Shown here in pieces: positions 1 through 11,876 of a stretch of DNA of 64,000 bases. The position numbers and the translations under genes were made by a program. The DNA is taken from positions 2,429,828 through 2,493,827 of the forward strand of contig CM035161.1 in the NCBI GenBank assembly GCA_020205615.1, given 5' to 3'. Within the stretch, counting starts at the first letter, position 1, and the number at the start of each line of letters is the position of its first letter. Under the pieces are notes generated by a model that was not told where the DNA came from, ran no database searches, and saw nothing but the letters and a program-made list of their open reading frames with translations. This DNA comes from Panax quinquefolius (lineage: Eukaryota > Streptophyta > Magnoliopsida > Apiales > Araliaceae).

Positions 1-1314
1 GATGAACCTGTAATATTCAAGTACAAATTTAGTTGTTCAGTGTGATGAAATATAGCTCATGAATGTGTTCAGTTGTTTGTTCCATGTTTAATAAATCCTT
101 TCAAGTGACTGGCTCCAAATTATGTTCAAGTACCTCTTGTTATATTTGTTGTTGATGATTAAGAGTTAAGATGATGCAACTTAACCTCCGGAAGGAATGT
201 AAAGTAGTAGTTTTTTTATATTATTTGGGCTGCCTGGCCTGGCTGGTGACAATCCACAGCTTTTACGGCATAATGCATGCATGCCCACATTCGACTTGCC
301 AGCCACTAAACTTGGGTCCTATGAGTTATGCCTCAATTTGTCCTATGAGTTTTGGCCTTTTATTTGCTTATTGGTGGTAATGGATTCTGAATGAACTTGT
401 AGTCTTAGTTGGTATATACAAGCAGAGAGATTCTTTCCTGATCTTTGGAATTAAAAGCTCTTATTATCACATGCTATCTCTGTGGCGGCTAATATCTATA
501 ATAACAACACAATCATAATTGTCGTAGACATAACTGGTTGGCAAGATATTGCTAATTCGCTATGAATTTGGACCCTGTTATGATTTGTCTTAGCTTGCTA
601 AACAAACAAGAAAAAAGAGAAGAAATGATTCTTAATCTTGTATATGTGAAAGCTGTCTAAGGTTGGCAAATGGAAAATTAGTAAGCTCTCTTATTAGCAG
701 CATAATCAACTAGTTTATTTTTCTTTGCTTGCCTAATGTATTGAATTCAAAACAAAAGACAATGATTTTGTGAGACATGGCCATAGACCACAGTGACGCC
801 ACAATGGCAAAACAACTAAGCAAAGCATACACACCATATAAAAATAATATTTTTACGTATAAAAAATTGATATTTTCACATGATCATTTAATGGATAGAT
901 TCTACGTTCACATTTAATGGATAAATTCTACGTTCACGTAAATATATTAATTTTTAAATTAATATAGCAATGTTAATACTCTCAAATGACATGATATTGG
1001 ACCAGACGACCCAACTCCTACTTTATAACCTTATTAATTATAAAAGATGGTATTCAATCAATATAAATATATAATGCAGTTATTTCATTTGAGAGCATTA
1101 TTCAAACTAATACCATGACAATGCGATAAAAGCTCCACACAAGCAGCACACAGACGTAACTAGTCATAGAATCTCAGACGTGTTAAAAAATAACCTAGTG
1201 AAGCAAAATGTTTATATTTATATATTTAATAAATAAGATTATAATAAATTCATGTTTTATAGACTTGTAGTCTAGTTAGTCAGGAGTTTGATAAAATTGA
1301 ATGAAATAATTTTA
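1..1314. other. Gene-free AT-rich stretch
   Basis: No coding region is supported here. A 69-codon open frame at 171-380 lacks recognisable domains and any neighbouring exon. An AATAAA-like hexamer near 90 and the transcript-like composition of the first 150 bases would fit the 3' flank of a gene lying to the left of the window, but this is only a guess. From about 830 onward the sequence is very AT-rich and shows nothing. Confidence 0.3.
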
Positions 1315-1654
1315 AGGGAGTGTTTGATAAAAACTGAATGAATCTGAATCTGAATGAAAAAAATTGTTTGATAATTGACATGTCTAAAATATTTAAATAA
1401 CATATTTTTATTATTTTTCTCTAAAAAAATTCAAAAAATTGTTGTAAATTTATTTAATATTACTTATATAATAGTTAATATTGTAAAAAAAAAAAGAGTT
1501 CATTCAGCCAAAAAAATTAGACTAAACTATTCAGCTCAAAATTGTCTCGAATGGTCAATTTGGTTCACCATTCGCATTTATTTTTTTTCCAAAATAAACG
1601 CATCGATTGGCTAATTAATCTACGCCCATTCAAATTGCAATCAAACAACTCCTT
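1315..1654. mobile_element. MITE, copy 1 of an adjacent pair
   Basis: The ends form an imperfect terminal inverted repeat: AAGGGAGTGTTTGA on the left against TCAAACAACTCCTT on the right. The interior is AT-rich and non-coding and has no open frame of transposase size. At about 340 bp with short inverted ends it fits a non-autonomous hAT-like element. No target duplication could be fixed because the flanks are themselves AT-rich and repetitive. Confidence 0.55.
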
Positions 1655-1997
1655 AAATATTTAAATAATCTAAATGAAGCAGAATTCTGAATAAAAAAAA
1701 TTATTTGATAATTAACATGTCTGAATCATCTTAATAACAATTTTTTATTATTTTTGCCTTCTAAATTTTTTTTAAAATTGTTGTAAATTTATTTAATATT
1801 ACTTAATATAATAGTTAATATTATAAAAAAATATATATATAAAATACTTCATTCAACAATCATTCAGCCTATTCAGTCAAAAAAAATTACACTCGCCATT
1901 TACCCCAAAATCTAACTAATTCAGTCATTCGATTTTTATTCAAAACAAATGCATTAGATGACTGACCAATTTAACCATTCATCTCCAAACAAATACC
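1655..1997. mobile_element. MITE, copy 2, directly abutting copy 1
   Basis: This stretch repeats the internal landmarks of the preceding element in the same order: a GAATAAAAAAAATT..TTTGATAATTAACATG block, a TTATTATTTTT block, a TTTAATATTACTTA block and a CATTCAGCC block. It ends with CCAAACAAATACC, the kind of right end seen in hAT-type MITEs. Its left inverted end is not clear. The arrangement looks like a tandem duplication or a nested insertion of one family. Confidence 0.45.
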
Positions 1998-2892
1998 AAG
2001 AATATTCTCGGACTTCATCTTAGTGGCCCGGGTTCAAGTCCTGGCATCGGAATAGCTTTTTCATCCTCTTGGTGTTTTTATTGGCTGGGCTGCACTTAAA
2101 AGAACCGACTTGATAGTGTTTTTATGGGCCATTTTTATGTGATACACATTCATGATTCTTCACGGTGCCTGAGACAACCATCGAAAAAATACATATAAAA
2201 GATTTTCACTTAAAATTGATATTTAATTAATACTTTTGGAATTTAAAGTTCGTATAGGTTAGAAAGGTCACAAATACACAAGTCCCTTTAGAAACTTTAC
2301 TTTCTAAATTGTGTGATAATTTTTTTTATATAAAGCTCTGTTAGAATGATGTTAAATTTATTATCTATATTAATATATAACAAGACAAGTATCAAGTCAT
2401 TTTGGTTGATTCTGAGTTAGTAATTCAACTTTAGTGACTCGATGGCTCAAAAGATTTTTTTTATTGTTGATTTTCATGTTTTCTAATTGGTCATAAGTTT
2501 TGATATTCTCAAAAGATATGTTTCTTCACAAAATTTTAGTACACATTTATTATTAAAGATATAATATACAATTTGTCACTAAGAATTGTGTAGGCAAGTA
2601 CCAAATCATTTTGGTTGGTATTTGAATCAATTCACTGGTCTAACTTTGGTGACTCGTAGTTCAAAAGGTTTTTTTTTTTGGGGTTAATTTTCATATCTTT
2701 TAATTGGTCATAAATTTTGATATTCAAAAGTTATTTTTTTGACAAAATTTTAGTACACATTTTTTTATCAAAGAAACAATATACCATTTGTTACTAAGAA
2801 TTGAGTAAAGATAAAAAATAAAATCAATTAAAGTCGTTTTTAAGATTAACCGGTTATTAAGCTTGTATCTACTGATTGAAGTTTCTTTTGTA

Positions 2893-2920
2893 ATTAGCAT
2901 TAGCATTAGCATTAGCATTA
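2893..2920. repeat. (ATTAGC)n microsatellite
   Basis: Four full tandem copies of ATTAGC followed by ATTA. It is pure, so probably length-variable. Confidence 0.85.
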
Positions 2921-3152
2921 ATCCCCTAGGGAGTAAAATTAGTGCATATGTTTCCTACCAAACCTCTGATCAGATTACTTGCTAAGCCCTTAGCGAATAT
3001 GTTAATTTATTTTATGTGTTACCCTGTTAGTAAAACAAAAATAAACTGAGTTGCCATCCACTTATTTCAATTTAGCATACAAGAACAAATAACTCACTGA
3101 AAACAAATCTAGCATGCATGTAATTAACAACTTGCATAAAGTATTAGAAGAA

Positions 3153-3185
3153 ACATACATACATACATACATACATACATACATA
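3153..3185. repeat. (ACAT)n microsatellite
   Basis: About eight uninterrupted copies of the tetramer ACAT. Confidence 0.9.
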
Positions 3186-4181
3186 AAGTATTCCGTTCCT
3201 TTTCTTCCTTACTCGATCTTGACCGTGTTGCTTCCGCTTATATATGCAGCTCAGTTCTCAAGCTAGTCTCATCCTTCACCTTTTCTGTAGCAGATTTTCT
3301 ACTGCGCGGTAGAAAGTCCACTGGAAGCTTTTCTTTTCCTTTTGCTGGGGGGCATGCACTCAAAGCTCCAGCAATACTTTCAGTCAACTTCTTGTTTCTC
3401 CTTAATATTTCTGGAACTCTAATTTTCCCCATGCACTACTTTCTTGTACGTAGAACAACCGCATCGATCTTCATCTGGACTCTCATTTTCATACTTCTCA
3501 GCAGCAAACTCCGGTGAGACTAACATCTCATAAAGGAAAAGTCAAAAGCTACAGTACTAACATCTACAATTACAGAATTCACTTTTTCATCATAGCCAAA
3601 TGACACAACAAAATAAAATTCGAGACCTAGCTAATATATGGAAGGAAGGACATCAAGATGTAGAATAATAATCTAAGGATCGATCGAACTGAATTAAGGC
3701 TTTCAAGAATCTTCACAGTGAGCTTGTTTTTCAGCATGTTAATTCTCTCTATACAAACTTATTTATTATATATAAGCAACTAGTGTCGTTCTGGTATGCA
3801 AGCACTGTGTCAGCAAGCAAGGGATTTGTGGTCTCCCCACAATTTAGTAACTTATTCCATACCAAATCCCAAAATTTTATACTCCCAATAAAAGAGACTC
3901 TTCTTATTTGTAAGTAAAAATATAATAATAATAAAAATTTGAGAAGCACCAGAGGCTTTGCAACCCATGAACTCATGCTGAGTCCCAAAAAAAAAAAAAA
4001 ACTATTCATATCCGAGAACATGTTGTGATTCTGTATTCATCTATCTCCCCTCTTCCCCAACATTTTCCAGTAATGTCGGATACTTGATGTTAACTTCTGA
4101 CCTCAGTTTCAACTGTTAAAGGACAGTCATTTCTGAATTCTAAGAGTAAATGAGAACTGAAAGCCAGGTCCTAAATATATG

Positions 4182-4404
4182 TGATGAGAATAAAATATGT
4201 TTTGTTTTTATCCCTTAATACTTGATCTTTTGTATTTATTTTGTGTCTAAATATTTTTATTATTCTTATATTTTTATTTTAGGTGCAATTAAAGCATTTT
4301 GTGACTTTGGAAATACTCCAGACAGATCATTATTTAGATTTAAAATAAAACTGGGAGCAAAATTATAATTACAGTAGCATAGGGCGGCGGCGCAACGTCA
4401 AATT
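4182..4404 (+). mobile_element. Athila/Tat-like LTR, 5' part
   Basis: This begins TGATGAGAATAAAATATG and carries the internal block TATTTTAGGTGCAATTAAAG. Both match the first 130 bases of the full-length LTR at 57888-59470. It stops abruptly where a Ty3/gypsy LTR fragment starts. A plausible 3' continuation of the same LTR lies at 18169-18770, on the far side of the Ty3/gypsy cluster. Homology to the 57888 copy is seen directly; the reunion of the halves is inference. Confidence 0.6.
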
Positions 4405-5391
4405 TATATAGGTATTGCACCAATTATTGATTCTACGTAAAGTTATTACTTTACTCAATAATTATTACAAAGAATTACTATTCAAGATTTTATTTTATTG
4501 ATTCAATAATTGCTGCATTGATATTTTATATTACTGTTGTTTTAATAAATTGTCATTACATAGTATTTTCCATTATCGGAGCAATAATTCATATTATCTG
4601 AATAATATTATTGGATAACATTATTGGCAATGTCTAGAAAGTTCTGTCTAAGGAAAGGTTTGGTCACCTAATTGCGCGCCAGTAAGGAGAGATCCTTATT
4701 GGAAAGCCCTCTTCCTGGGAACGGCCGGTTTGCCAAGATCTTGTGATTCTCAGAATATTATTTGTGAATAATTAATTATTGATTTATATGATAAGGAAAA
4801 TATTGATTTTATGTGGATATAGATGGAGAAAATTTTTAATGTGACAATTGTTGAAAATTAATATTTTATCTTTTTCTGATAAAATAATTCATTTAAATAT
4901 ATTATTTTAATAATATATTAACGGTGATATTTTTATAATGAATGTGGGATATAGAAGTATATGAGGAGGAAGAGTATTTTGTGGCATTAAATGTTTAACA
5001 CATATTTTGTGTGTTGGTGGACACAATTATTGACCGAAATTTGATTATAGCTTGTAAAATCGTCCGTTTATGGATTTCGGTCAATTTCTGTTTGGAATTT
5101 GGAAAAACTTTCTTTTGCAAAGTTGTAGACAATTGAATTTCCTATAAAAAGTCGCGAGATTCAAATTTTCTGATAAAAGGGCTATTTATTATGAATTATT
5201 GAAGTTCCGAAATTCTGAAATAATTGATTTTTGAAAGTTTTAATTATTTTTATTTACAAAAACGTGTTTTTCATTTTGTTTCCCTCATTTAACATGTGTA
5301 GGAGCTGAATTCAGTTGGCAAGTGTGCGTTGGAATAAAAATTATATATAATAATATTTAATAAATTTTCTGCTTTTGTTTCTAAAGAATTT

Positions 5392-5400
5392 CTATAAATA
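5392..5400 (+). promoter_or_regulatory. TATA box of LTR A
   Basis: CTATAAATA in the LTR, followed about 50 bases later by a TTTTCTCTCTCTA tract typical of retrotransposon leaders. It marks the likely U3/R boundary. Whether it is active cannot be judged. Confidence 0.55.
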
Positions 5401-6029
5401 GGGTGCTTGGGTTAGAATTGAAAATCATTTAAATCGAAGTTTTCTCTCTCTATATTATCGAGCGTATTCTTGTGAGTATTTTGAGTATACTTTGAGTATT
5501 GTTATATGGTGCAAGTTCAAGTCATAGCTTTATATCCTGTTTTAATTTAAAATCTTGATCTTTCGAGGTAAGGGATGTTATTTTATTCGAAAATGATATT
5601 ATTTCTTCAATATCATTATCTTAGAAATATTGGTTGAAATTTTTATCAAATTTGGAATTTTTTATGACGGGGTTACTTATTCACGAGTCTTATTCACGTA
5701 AGCGTGAAGATGTTTTTTTGTGAAATTTCTATCTTTTGGTGTCGGGTTACTATTCACGATACTCAGACTATTCATGATATCTGACTATTCACGAATCTAA
5801 GATTATTCAGAAAAGAAATTTCTTCTTTTTGTCCAAAATATCTATTCGGATACTAGCTTTGATTGTATCCATGTTTTGATCATTCTTGAATTGTACTCCA
5901 CCGATTACTTATGAAGTATTTTTGAACTGGATTGTTTAAAAATACTAATCCTTAATAATTGTTCTTTTGTTTCCTTTGGATTCGTTTCCTTTAAAATATT
6001 TTTCATCATCCTTAGTCTTAAATGATGAT

Positions 6030-6235
6030 ATTACTAAATATCTTTGGCCGTAGTGCAAAGATGAATGATTTCTTGATGAATATCTTTGGCCGTAGTAGTA
6101 GCAGCAGATGAGCAGTGTTGAGATGAACACGATGATGATTAATATCTTTGCCCGTAGTGCAAAGATGAACATGTGTTTAGATGAACATGATTAATCGATA
6201 AATATCTTTGGCTCAGGAAGCAAAGATGAATATTT
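6030..6235 (+). repeat. Short repeats inside LTR A (AATATCTTTGGCCGTAGTGC)
   Basis: Imperfect direct repeats of a ~30-base motif centred on AATATCTTTGGCCGTAG, each followed by GCAAAGATGAA. The same motif appears reversed in the minus-strand LTRs as GCACTACGGGCCAAAGATA (for example near 12500, 15830 and 54130). It is a family trait of the U5/R part of the LTR. Confidence 0.6.
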
Positions 6236-6782
6236 GATTCGGATATATATTGATTGATGTTACGGGGATAAAATATCGACGATGGACTTTTAAATTCATA
6301 TATAGAAGATAGTAGTTTGCATTCTCTACTTAACTCTTCTAATGAATTATTATTTCATTGCGAAGATTGATTTAAAAGCGGTTGTCTATTGTATTCTATT
6401 AGATTTTTCCTGTTGGAGACTAACGATAATTTGTTGTATATTATCTTAGTCATAATATTCTTTCTTGGGCTAGTTGAGCTCACCCTTTTCCTTGTTGTTC
6501 CATTTTTCTTCTCGGGAGGCGAGAATGTAGCGAGTACTAGTCTGGGGTATGGAATGAAGGTTCTAGAGAGAGTTGTTTAGTAGTTCTCACCATTTTTATA
6601 AAATAATGTATCAATAATTATGATGGGGATTTATTTGCGTATGGATATTGTCTAGATGGCAATATCTCGTATTTAAACTCATGTTTTTATATGTTGTAAT
6701 AATAAAGTTGTAGTTATTTACATACCATGTATTTGGTGACTCGAGAATGGGTTGGATGGAATGGACCTATTTTGGGGCGTCA

Positions 6783-7165
6783 TGCATGTGATGTTCCAAA
6801 TGAATAATAAAGAATGCAACTGTGTCATGCGTAATCCGCATGCATGACGAGGATGTTCCAGCAGAATAATAAAGAATGGAATAACAATGAAATTCACGGG
6901 CATGCGATAGGCCGCATGCATGGGATGTTCCAACAGAATAATAAAGAATGGAATCAGTCATGCGTAATCCGCACGAGCATGTGATGTTCCAATAGAATAA
7001 TAAAGAATGGAATAACAACAGAATTCACGAGGCATGCGATAGGCCGCATGCAGACGAGTTATTCCAATGTAATAATAAAGAATGGAATAATGAAGAATTT
7101 CACCATGTATGCAGACTGCATGTATGAGCGGAGTTATTCCAACATAATAATAAAGAATGAAATAA
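6783..7165 (-). repeat. LTR minisatellite (AATAATAAAGAATGG array)
   Basis: Five to six imperfect copies of a 55-75-base unit. Each contains GTTCCAACAGAATAATAAAG, then GGAATAAC or GGAACC, then a GC-richer palindromic stretch such as CATGCGATAGGCCGCATGC. The same array occurs in every subtype-1 LTR here (8590-9090, 16330-16910, 54620-55080, 60915-61140, 63850-64000). Open frames crossing it are repeat artefacts. Confidence 0.75.
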
Positions 7166-7597
7166 CAACTCTTACGAGTATTGAAATAAAATAACTCTCT
7201 TCATGAATACGAAAGAATAATACCCCTTACCTTAAAAAGAAGAGTATTCTGACGGGTAGGGCGGGGATATACTTGAAGAAAACTTGCACTATTTCTACGC
7301 TCAAAGCTTTCTTAAACTCTAAAAAAATACGCTCAAGATTATAGAAGAAGAATTCTCTGAACTTCTGGTGTGTTTTTCAATTCTACTAAGCATCCTATTT
7401 ATAGGAGAATGGAAATGATACTATGCAATAAAATATAATATATTATATTTATAATTATATAATAAAACAAAATTTTTAATATATATATATATATATTATT
7501 TAAAATCTAATAAAACAAATAACTTTATAAAAGTATTTTATTTTATATAAAAAATTTTACTACGCAGAGCACTATGCATATTAAAATATAATATATT

Positions 7598-7602
7598 CTA
7601 TT
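7598..7602. repeat. Target-site duplication CTATT, left
   Basis: Five bases CTATT immediately before TGTGACGCCCC, matched by CTATT at 10010-10014 immediately after GGGGTCTCACA. Confidence 0.85.
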
Positions 7603-10009
7603 TGTGACGCCCCAAAATTAGGTATACGTCACCCATCTTGGGTCGCCACTTACATGGTACATAAATTCAAAATCGACTTATTAATATAAGCATAGGTATA
7701 CAATACGACATAAAGCGTGAGTTTGAATACAAATATTGTCTACTAGATATTATACAAACTCAAAAGGAGTCCTCATTACAACTATTATCACACTATTTCA
7801 CACGAATAGTGAGGACTACTAATGCTATCCTCCGGACCATTACTTCGTTCCCCGACTCGTCCCCACCTATGTTCACATTTCTGAAGAGAAACGGTGAAAG
7901 AAAAGGTGAGCTCAACTAGCCCAAGAAGAAATATTATGACTAAGATAATGCAGAATAAATTATCATTAGCCTTCAACGATGTTAAACCGATAAAATACAA
8001 TAGACAACCGGTTTAATCAAGTATGGAATAAGCTATCCATTAAAAGAGTCAAGTAGAGAATAAAGTCTACTATCTTTTAGGTTTTAAAGGTTTTCATCAA
8101 TTTTATCATTGAGACTCGATTTTAATAAATAAACCACCACATCTAATCATTCATGTATACACGGTCAAGGATTTTCATCAAATTATCAATGGTCATGACT
8201 ATACCGAATCACCCTCGGTCATAATCATACAAAAACTATCCATCAACGCATTTACATGTGCCAATCGAGGACTTTTATCACATCATTTATAACAAGCCGT
8301 GATTATCTTTAGAATGATCCTCGGTCATAATCATACTAAGTTCATCTATGCACGTAAGCAAAGATAACATGATATATCATGAGGGATGATGACAATGACA
8401 TAGTAATTCAATAAAACAAGTTCAAAAATTATTAAATCCATAAATTATTAACGTCCAAATTGTCAACACGACATTGTTTCGTGAGAGTAAAATTCAAGAA
8501 TGATCGGAAGAATATTTCCATGAAAGATCTTTGGATGAAACGCAAATATCAAGGATATTCTACTAATTTCATGGAGTATAGAAGTCAAAGTTTTAACCAT
8601 TTGGGTATAATAAAGAATCGAATAACAAAAGAAATCACCACGCACGCTAGATTTTGATGACAAAAGTTATTCAAATGTAATAATAATAACGGAACCGTGT
8701 CGGTGAAATTAACACAAGCGATGGATGTTCCAACAGAATAATAAAGATGGAACCGGATCCGGTGTAAAACACATGATAGGATATTCAAGCGAGAATGATA
8801 AAGGCGGGAACCGGTCCGGTGTAAAACACATGCAGGATGTTCAGCAAGAATAATAAAAATGGAACCAGGTCGGTGTAAAACACACATGACAGGATGTTCC
8901 AAGCAGAATAATAGAAGAATGTCACCAAGTATAGGTAAATGGCAGATATCTGAGTTATTCCAGCCAGAATAATAAGCAATGGAATAACATAAGGATTTCA
9001 CCAAGTATAGGGTACGCACAGCGTACACGAGTTATGTATAGGGTATGCCACTTTTACAAAAGTTATTCAACGTAATAATAGTGAATGGAATAATGAAGTT
9101 CTCTTGAAGAAAGAATAACACCCTTACCGTAAAAGAGGCTGAATATAGAAGTAGTGAAGTAGCGAGAATACTCTTCTTCTTTCTATAACTTTCTCTCTAT
9201 AGCTTCTCTCTATAATTTCTCTCTCAGAGTTTCAATGAATTAAAAGAAAATAATGAAGGAATGAGCTTTATTTATAGGAAAATGGAATGCATAAGAATTA
9301 ATCCATGAACGGTCCAGATTGATTTACTTTAATCTAACGGTCCATATTTAAAGAAAAATCTTTTAAATAAAATATAATATATTCTATTTATATAAAAACA
9401 TTTTACTATGCAAACACTATGCAATACTATGCAAAACACTATATCAAAACACTATGCAACACTATGCATAATAAAATATAATATATTCTATTTATAGAAT
9501 AACTTTAATAAAGTATTCTATTTTATATAAAAGATGTTTCGTTTTATTACGTTAATAATACGAATAAAACAAAACGTCATTATCGCTATAATAATTCATA
9601 TTATTAATAAACAATAATGGAATCAAACCGAGTGACTTCTCACATAAGCATCGATAATCAATCTACCGTACTTTCTTAAAACCACACGTATTCTTTACTT
9701 TTACAAACGAGTAGTTCAACAAGAACTACTACGGTAAAACTTCCGCCGTTATTTCAATAAAATATTTTGTCGTTTTTCAATCCGACAATAATTACATTAT
9801 TAGGGTCCACCAATGATTGAGTAGTTATGCGAATATTCCCCGCTAAAAGAATATTCCCACCAATCGAATATAATATAACCACTTGCATACTTTTGCAAAA
9901 TTTATAAATACTACCCACAACTATAATATTATCTTAAATTCACACCATAATATTAAAAAATTATTTCAACAAAATTTAAATCTTTATTGATAAAATCTGG
10001 GGTCTCACA
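7603..10009 (-). mobile_element. Nested Ty3/gypsy solo LTR (subtype 1), complete
   Basis: A 2407-bp sequence starting TGTGACGCCCCAAAA and ending GGGGTCTCACA, so TG..CA on both strands, with 5-bp CTATT duplications on each side. Minus orientation is set by comparison with LTRs next to polypurine tracts. Removing it restores continuity of the surrounding LTR (CTATTTATAATCAAATAAA, as at 17057). It contains the tandem array at 8590-9090 and a minus-strand TATA box at 9268-9277. A full element probably inserted here and was reduced to one LTR by LTR-LTR recombination. Confidence 0.92.
8590..9090 (-). repeat. Minisatellite in the nested solo LTR
   Basis: About seven units with GTTCCAAGCAGAATAAT-like cores and GGTGTAAAACACA spacers, spaced 55-75 bases. 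This is a variant of the array at 6783-7165, with a different spacer sequence. Confidence 0.7.
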
Positions 10010-10014
10010 CTATT
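10010..10014. repeat. Target-site duplication CTATT, right
   Basis: Right copy of the 5-bp duplication flanking the solo LTR 7603-10009. Confidence 0.85.
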
Positions 10015-10973
10015 TATAATCAAATAAAATAAAACTTTATAAAAAGTATTCTGTTTTATATAAAAAGTTTTCTGTTTTATTACATTTATAATAATAATAA
10101 TAAAAAATTTATATATATATATATATATAAACTTTCGTGACTACCCAGATTCCACCCCCCCCCCCATTTTTCTTTTGTGGGCCCCACATGTGGCCCTTAC
10201 ATATGGGCCCACATTTTAAGAAATTTCTACCGCTTATTTTGAAAAATGGGTAAATGGGGGTCCAACAAATACTTCATAAAAATTCCCTCAATATTTTTAA
10301 CAACATTTATCACATTTATTATAATTCACAATATTAATCGACCAGGTCGTTCCCAAGAAAGAGGGGGGTTTCCAATAAGGATTTCTCCCTATTGGCGCGC
10401 AATTGGGTGACCAAACCTCTCATTGACAGAACTTTTAGACATCGTTAATATTACAAATAATAATATTACAATAATTTTGTCGTCTCAATTATTGATTTAA
10501 TAATATATAAAATATTGACAATAATTGAATCAAATAACGTGAGATACTATGCAACAATTACTGTAGCAATAATTGAACAAAATTAAGTGACTTCTCACGT
10601 AAGCATCAATAATCAATACCGTGTGCTATTATGCAACCACGCGTATTCATTACTTTACTACTAGGGTAGTTCAACAGTTTTTTAACGGTAACACTTTTCG
10701 TCGTTATTTTTATAAAGAGATAATTACGTCGTTTTCTAACTACGACAATACTTCCGTTGTGGGGTCCATTAATGATTGTCTTAGTCAAATACGGATATTC
10801 TCTGATAAAAAAGAATATTCCCCGACCAAACGAATATTTTACAACAACTTGCATACTTTGCAAAATTTATAAATATTACCCACAACTATAACATTATATC
10901 AAATCCACACCATAATATTTAAAAAATTATTTCAAGAAATTTAAATCTTTATTCATAAATTTGGGGTCTCACA

Positions 10974-10986
10974 ATCTCCCCTCCTT
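10974..10986 (-). promoter_or_regulatory. Polypurine tract of E1
   Basis: On the minus strand this reads AAGGAGGGGAGAT immediately before the LTR start TGTGAGACCCC. It is the expected primer for plus-strand DNA synthesis in an LTR retrotransposon. The same tract occurs at 56433-56445 (minus) and 62261-62273 (plus). Confidence 0.85.
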
Positions 10987-11871
10987 ATGAAATTTTGCCC
11001 TCGAAATTTACGTACGTACCTGGTATGCCGAACAGATGAGGATACCTCGTCAGATTCTAACTCTTGAGGTATAATCTTTGAGCGTTGAATACGATCCTTC
11101 TTATCCAAGATTTTAACACGTATCTCCTCATACGTTAAATCTTCTGCTATATCGTCTAGTTCTAATTTAATAATGTGGTTCAGGTCATCCACATATTTAC
11201 GTAACATTGATACGTGAAAAACGTTATGAACACGCAACATACTTGGCGGTAAAACGAGTCTATAGGCCACAGTTCCTACTCGATCGAGGATTTCAAATAG
11301 ACCAATAAAATCAAGGGTTGAGATTTCCTCTCTTCATCGAGTCTTGCTTCTAGAATAACACCCTTTTGAACCTTCTTCTTCACATTCATCAGCTCCGGGT
11401 GTGTAGCTTGAGCGGCTTTATCTTTATCGATTTAAAGTCGGTTCAAATCGTATATTCGATATCTTCACGTGGGTCCCTAGAGTTTTTAACTCTATATTCA
11501 TCATTTGTAAGTTATACGAAATGGGTATTTGTGTTAACAACGTCACACTCGTAACTGCATACGATCTTCTACTCAACGCGTCAGCTACCACGTTCGCTCT
11601 TCCACGATGGTATTGAATGGTACGATCGTAATCTTCAACAGCTCGAGCCAACGTCTTTAGCGCATATTACGTTCATTCTAGGTGAAGAAATATTTGAGGG
11701 TTTTAGAAATGAGTTTTGTACTGGGGTCAATACAAAATTCGATTTCACGCTCTGGGGTAGGCTAGGAAGTCTTCAAGAATACGTCAGGAAATTCATTAAC
11801 AATAGAAATATCATTCAAAACTGTGACTCTCATCCAAGACTTTGATAGCACATGAAATGAAGGTTTCTACT
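10987..11871 (-). pseudogene. E1 pol remnant: RT start, RNase H end, integrase C-end
   Basis: Minus-strand coding pieces, in gene order: an RT N-terminal segment (about 11845-11700) with VNEF and EFC-like codons; the end of RNase H (11651-11560) with DYDRTIQYHRGRANVVADAL; a linker; and the integrase C-terminal region (about 11310-10990) with [20 protein letters not shown] and MLRKYV. The catalytic RT block, most of RNase H and the integrase core are missing. The last frame runs over the polypurine tract. Family assignment is Ty3/gypsy, chromovirus-like by the [12 protein letters not shown] motif. E3 (56446-57300) has the same fusions. It cannot encode a working polyprotein. Confidence 0.85.
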
Positions 11872-11876
11872 AATGG

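Larger units (their letters stand above)
1998..4181. other. Gene-free interval with unrecognised short ORF
   Basis: No gene can be supported. A minus-strand frame at 3238-3432 (64 codons, basic, rich in Lys/Arg) has higher GC than its surroundings, and further open sequence lies upstream in another frame (about 3440-3540). It could be an eroded exon, but I do not recognise it. Two microsatellites are listed separately. Confidence 0.3.
4405..6780 (+). mobile_element. Ty3/gypsy LTR A, subtype 2, plus strand
   Basis: An LTR fragment in plus orientation ending ATTTTGGGGCGTCA, the family 3' terminus. The first ~30 bases, including the expected TGTGAGACCCC start, are missing. The middle matches, in reverse complement, the complete subtype-2 LTR at 11877-14497. 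A TATA box lies at 5392-5400, with a CT-rich leader after it. Motifs built on ATCTTTGGCCGTAGTGCAAAG recur around 6040-6220. It joins a minus-strand LTR of the same family tail-to-tail at about 6781. Confidence 0.8.
6781..10973 (-). mobile_element. 3' LTR of Ty3/gypsy element E1 (split by a solo LTR)
   Basis: Read on the minus strand, this LTR starts TGTGAGACCCCAAATTT at 10973, directly after a polypurine tract. It runs to 10010, is interrupted by the solo LTR at 7603-10009, resumes at 7602 and ends at 6781 inside its own tandem-repeat array, where LTR A abuts. The terminal GGGGCGTCACA is therefore missing. A TATA box lies near 7395-7404 on the minus strand. It is subtype 1, with the GAATAATAAAGAATGG tandem array. 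Confidence 0.75.

Noticed and set aside
171..380. 69-codon plus-strand frame
   Set aside because: No domain, no exon context, composition like non-coding flank.
2028..2062. GGGTTCAAGTCC resembling a pol III B box, possible tRNA or SINE (similar weak case near 30340)
   Set aside because: No matching A box, no cloverleaf and no 3' tail or target duplication could be found.
3238..3432. 64-codon minus-strand frame, basic
   Set aside because: Possibly an eroded exon, but no match is recognised and the upstream in-phase sequence has stops.
6718..7018. Overlapping frames rich in FHSLLFYWN, also at 8585-9028, 16414-16807 and 54609-54872
   Set aside because: Direct products of the LTR minisatellite, overlapping in several frames, with no domain.
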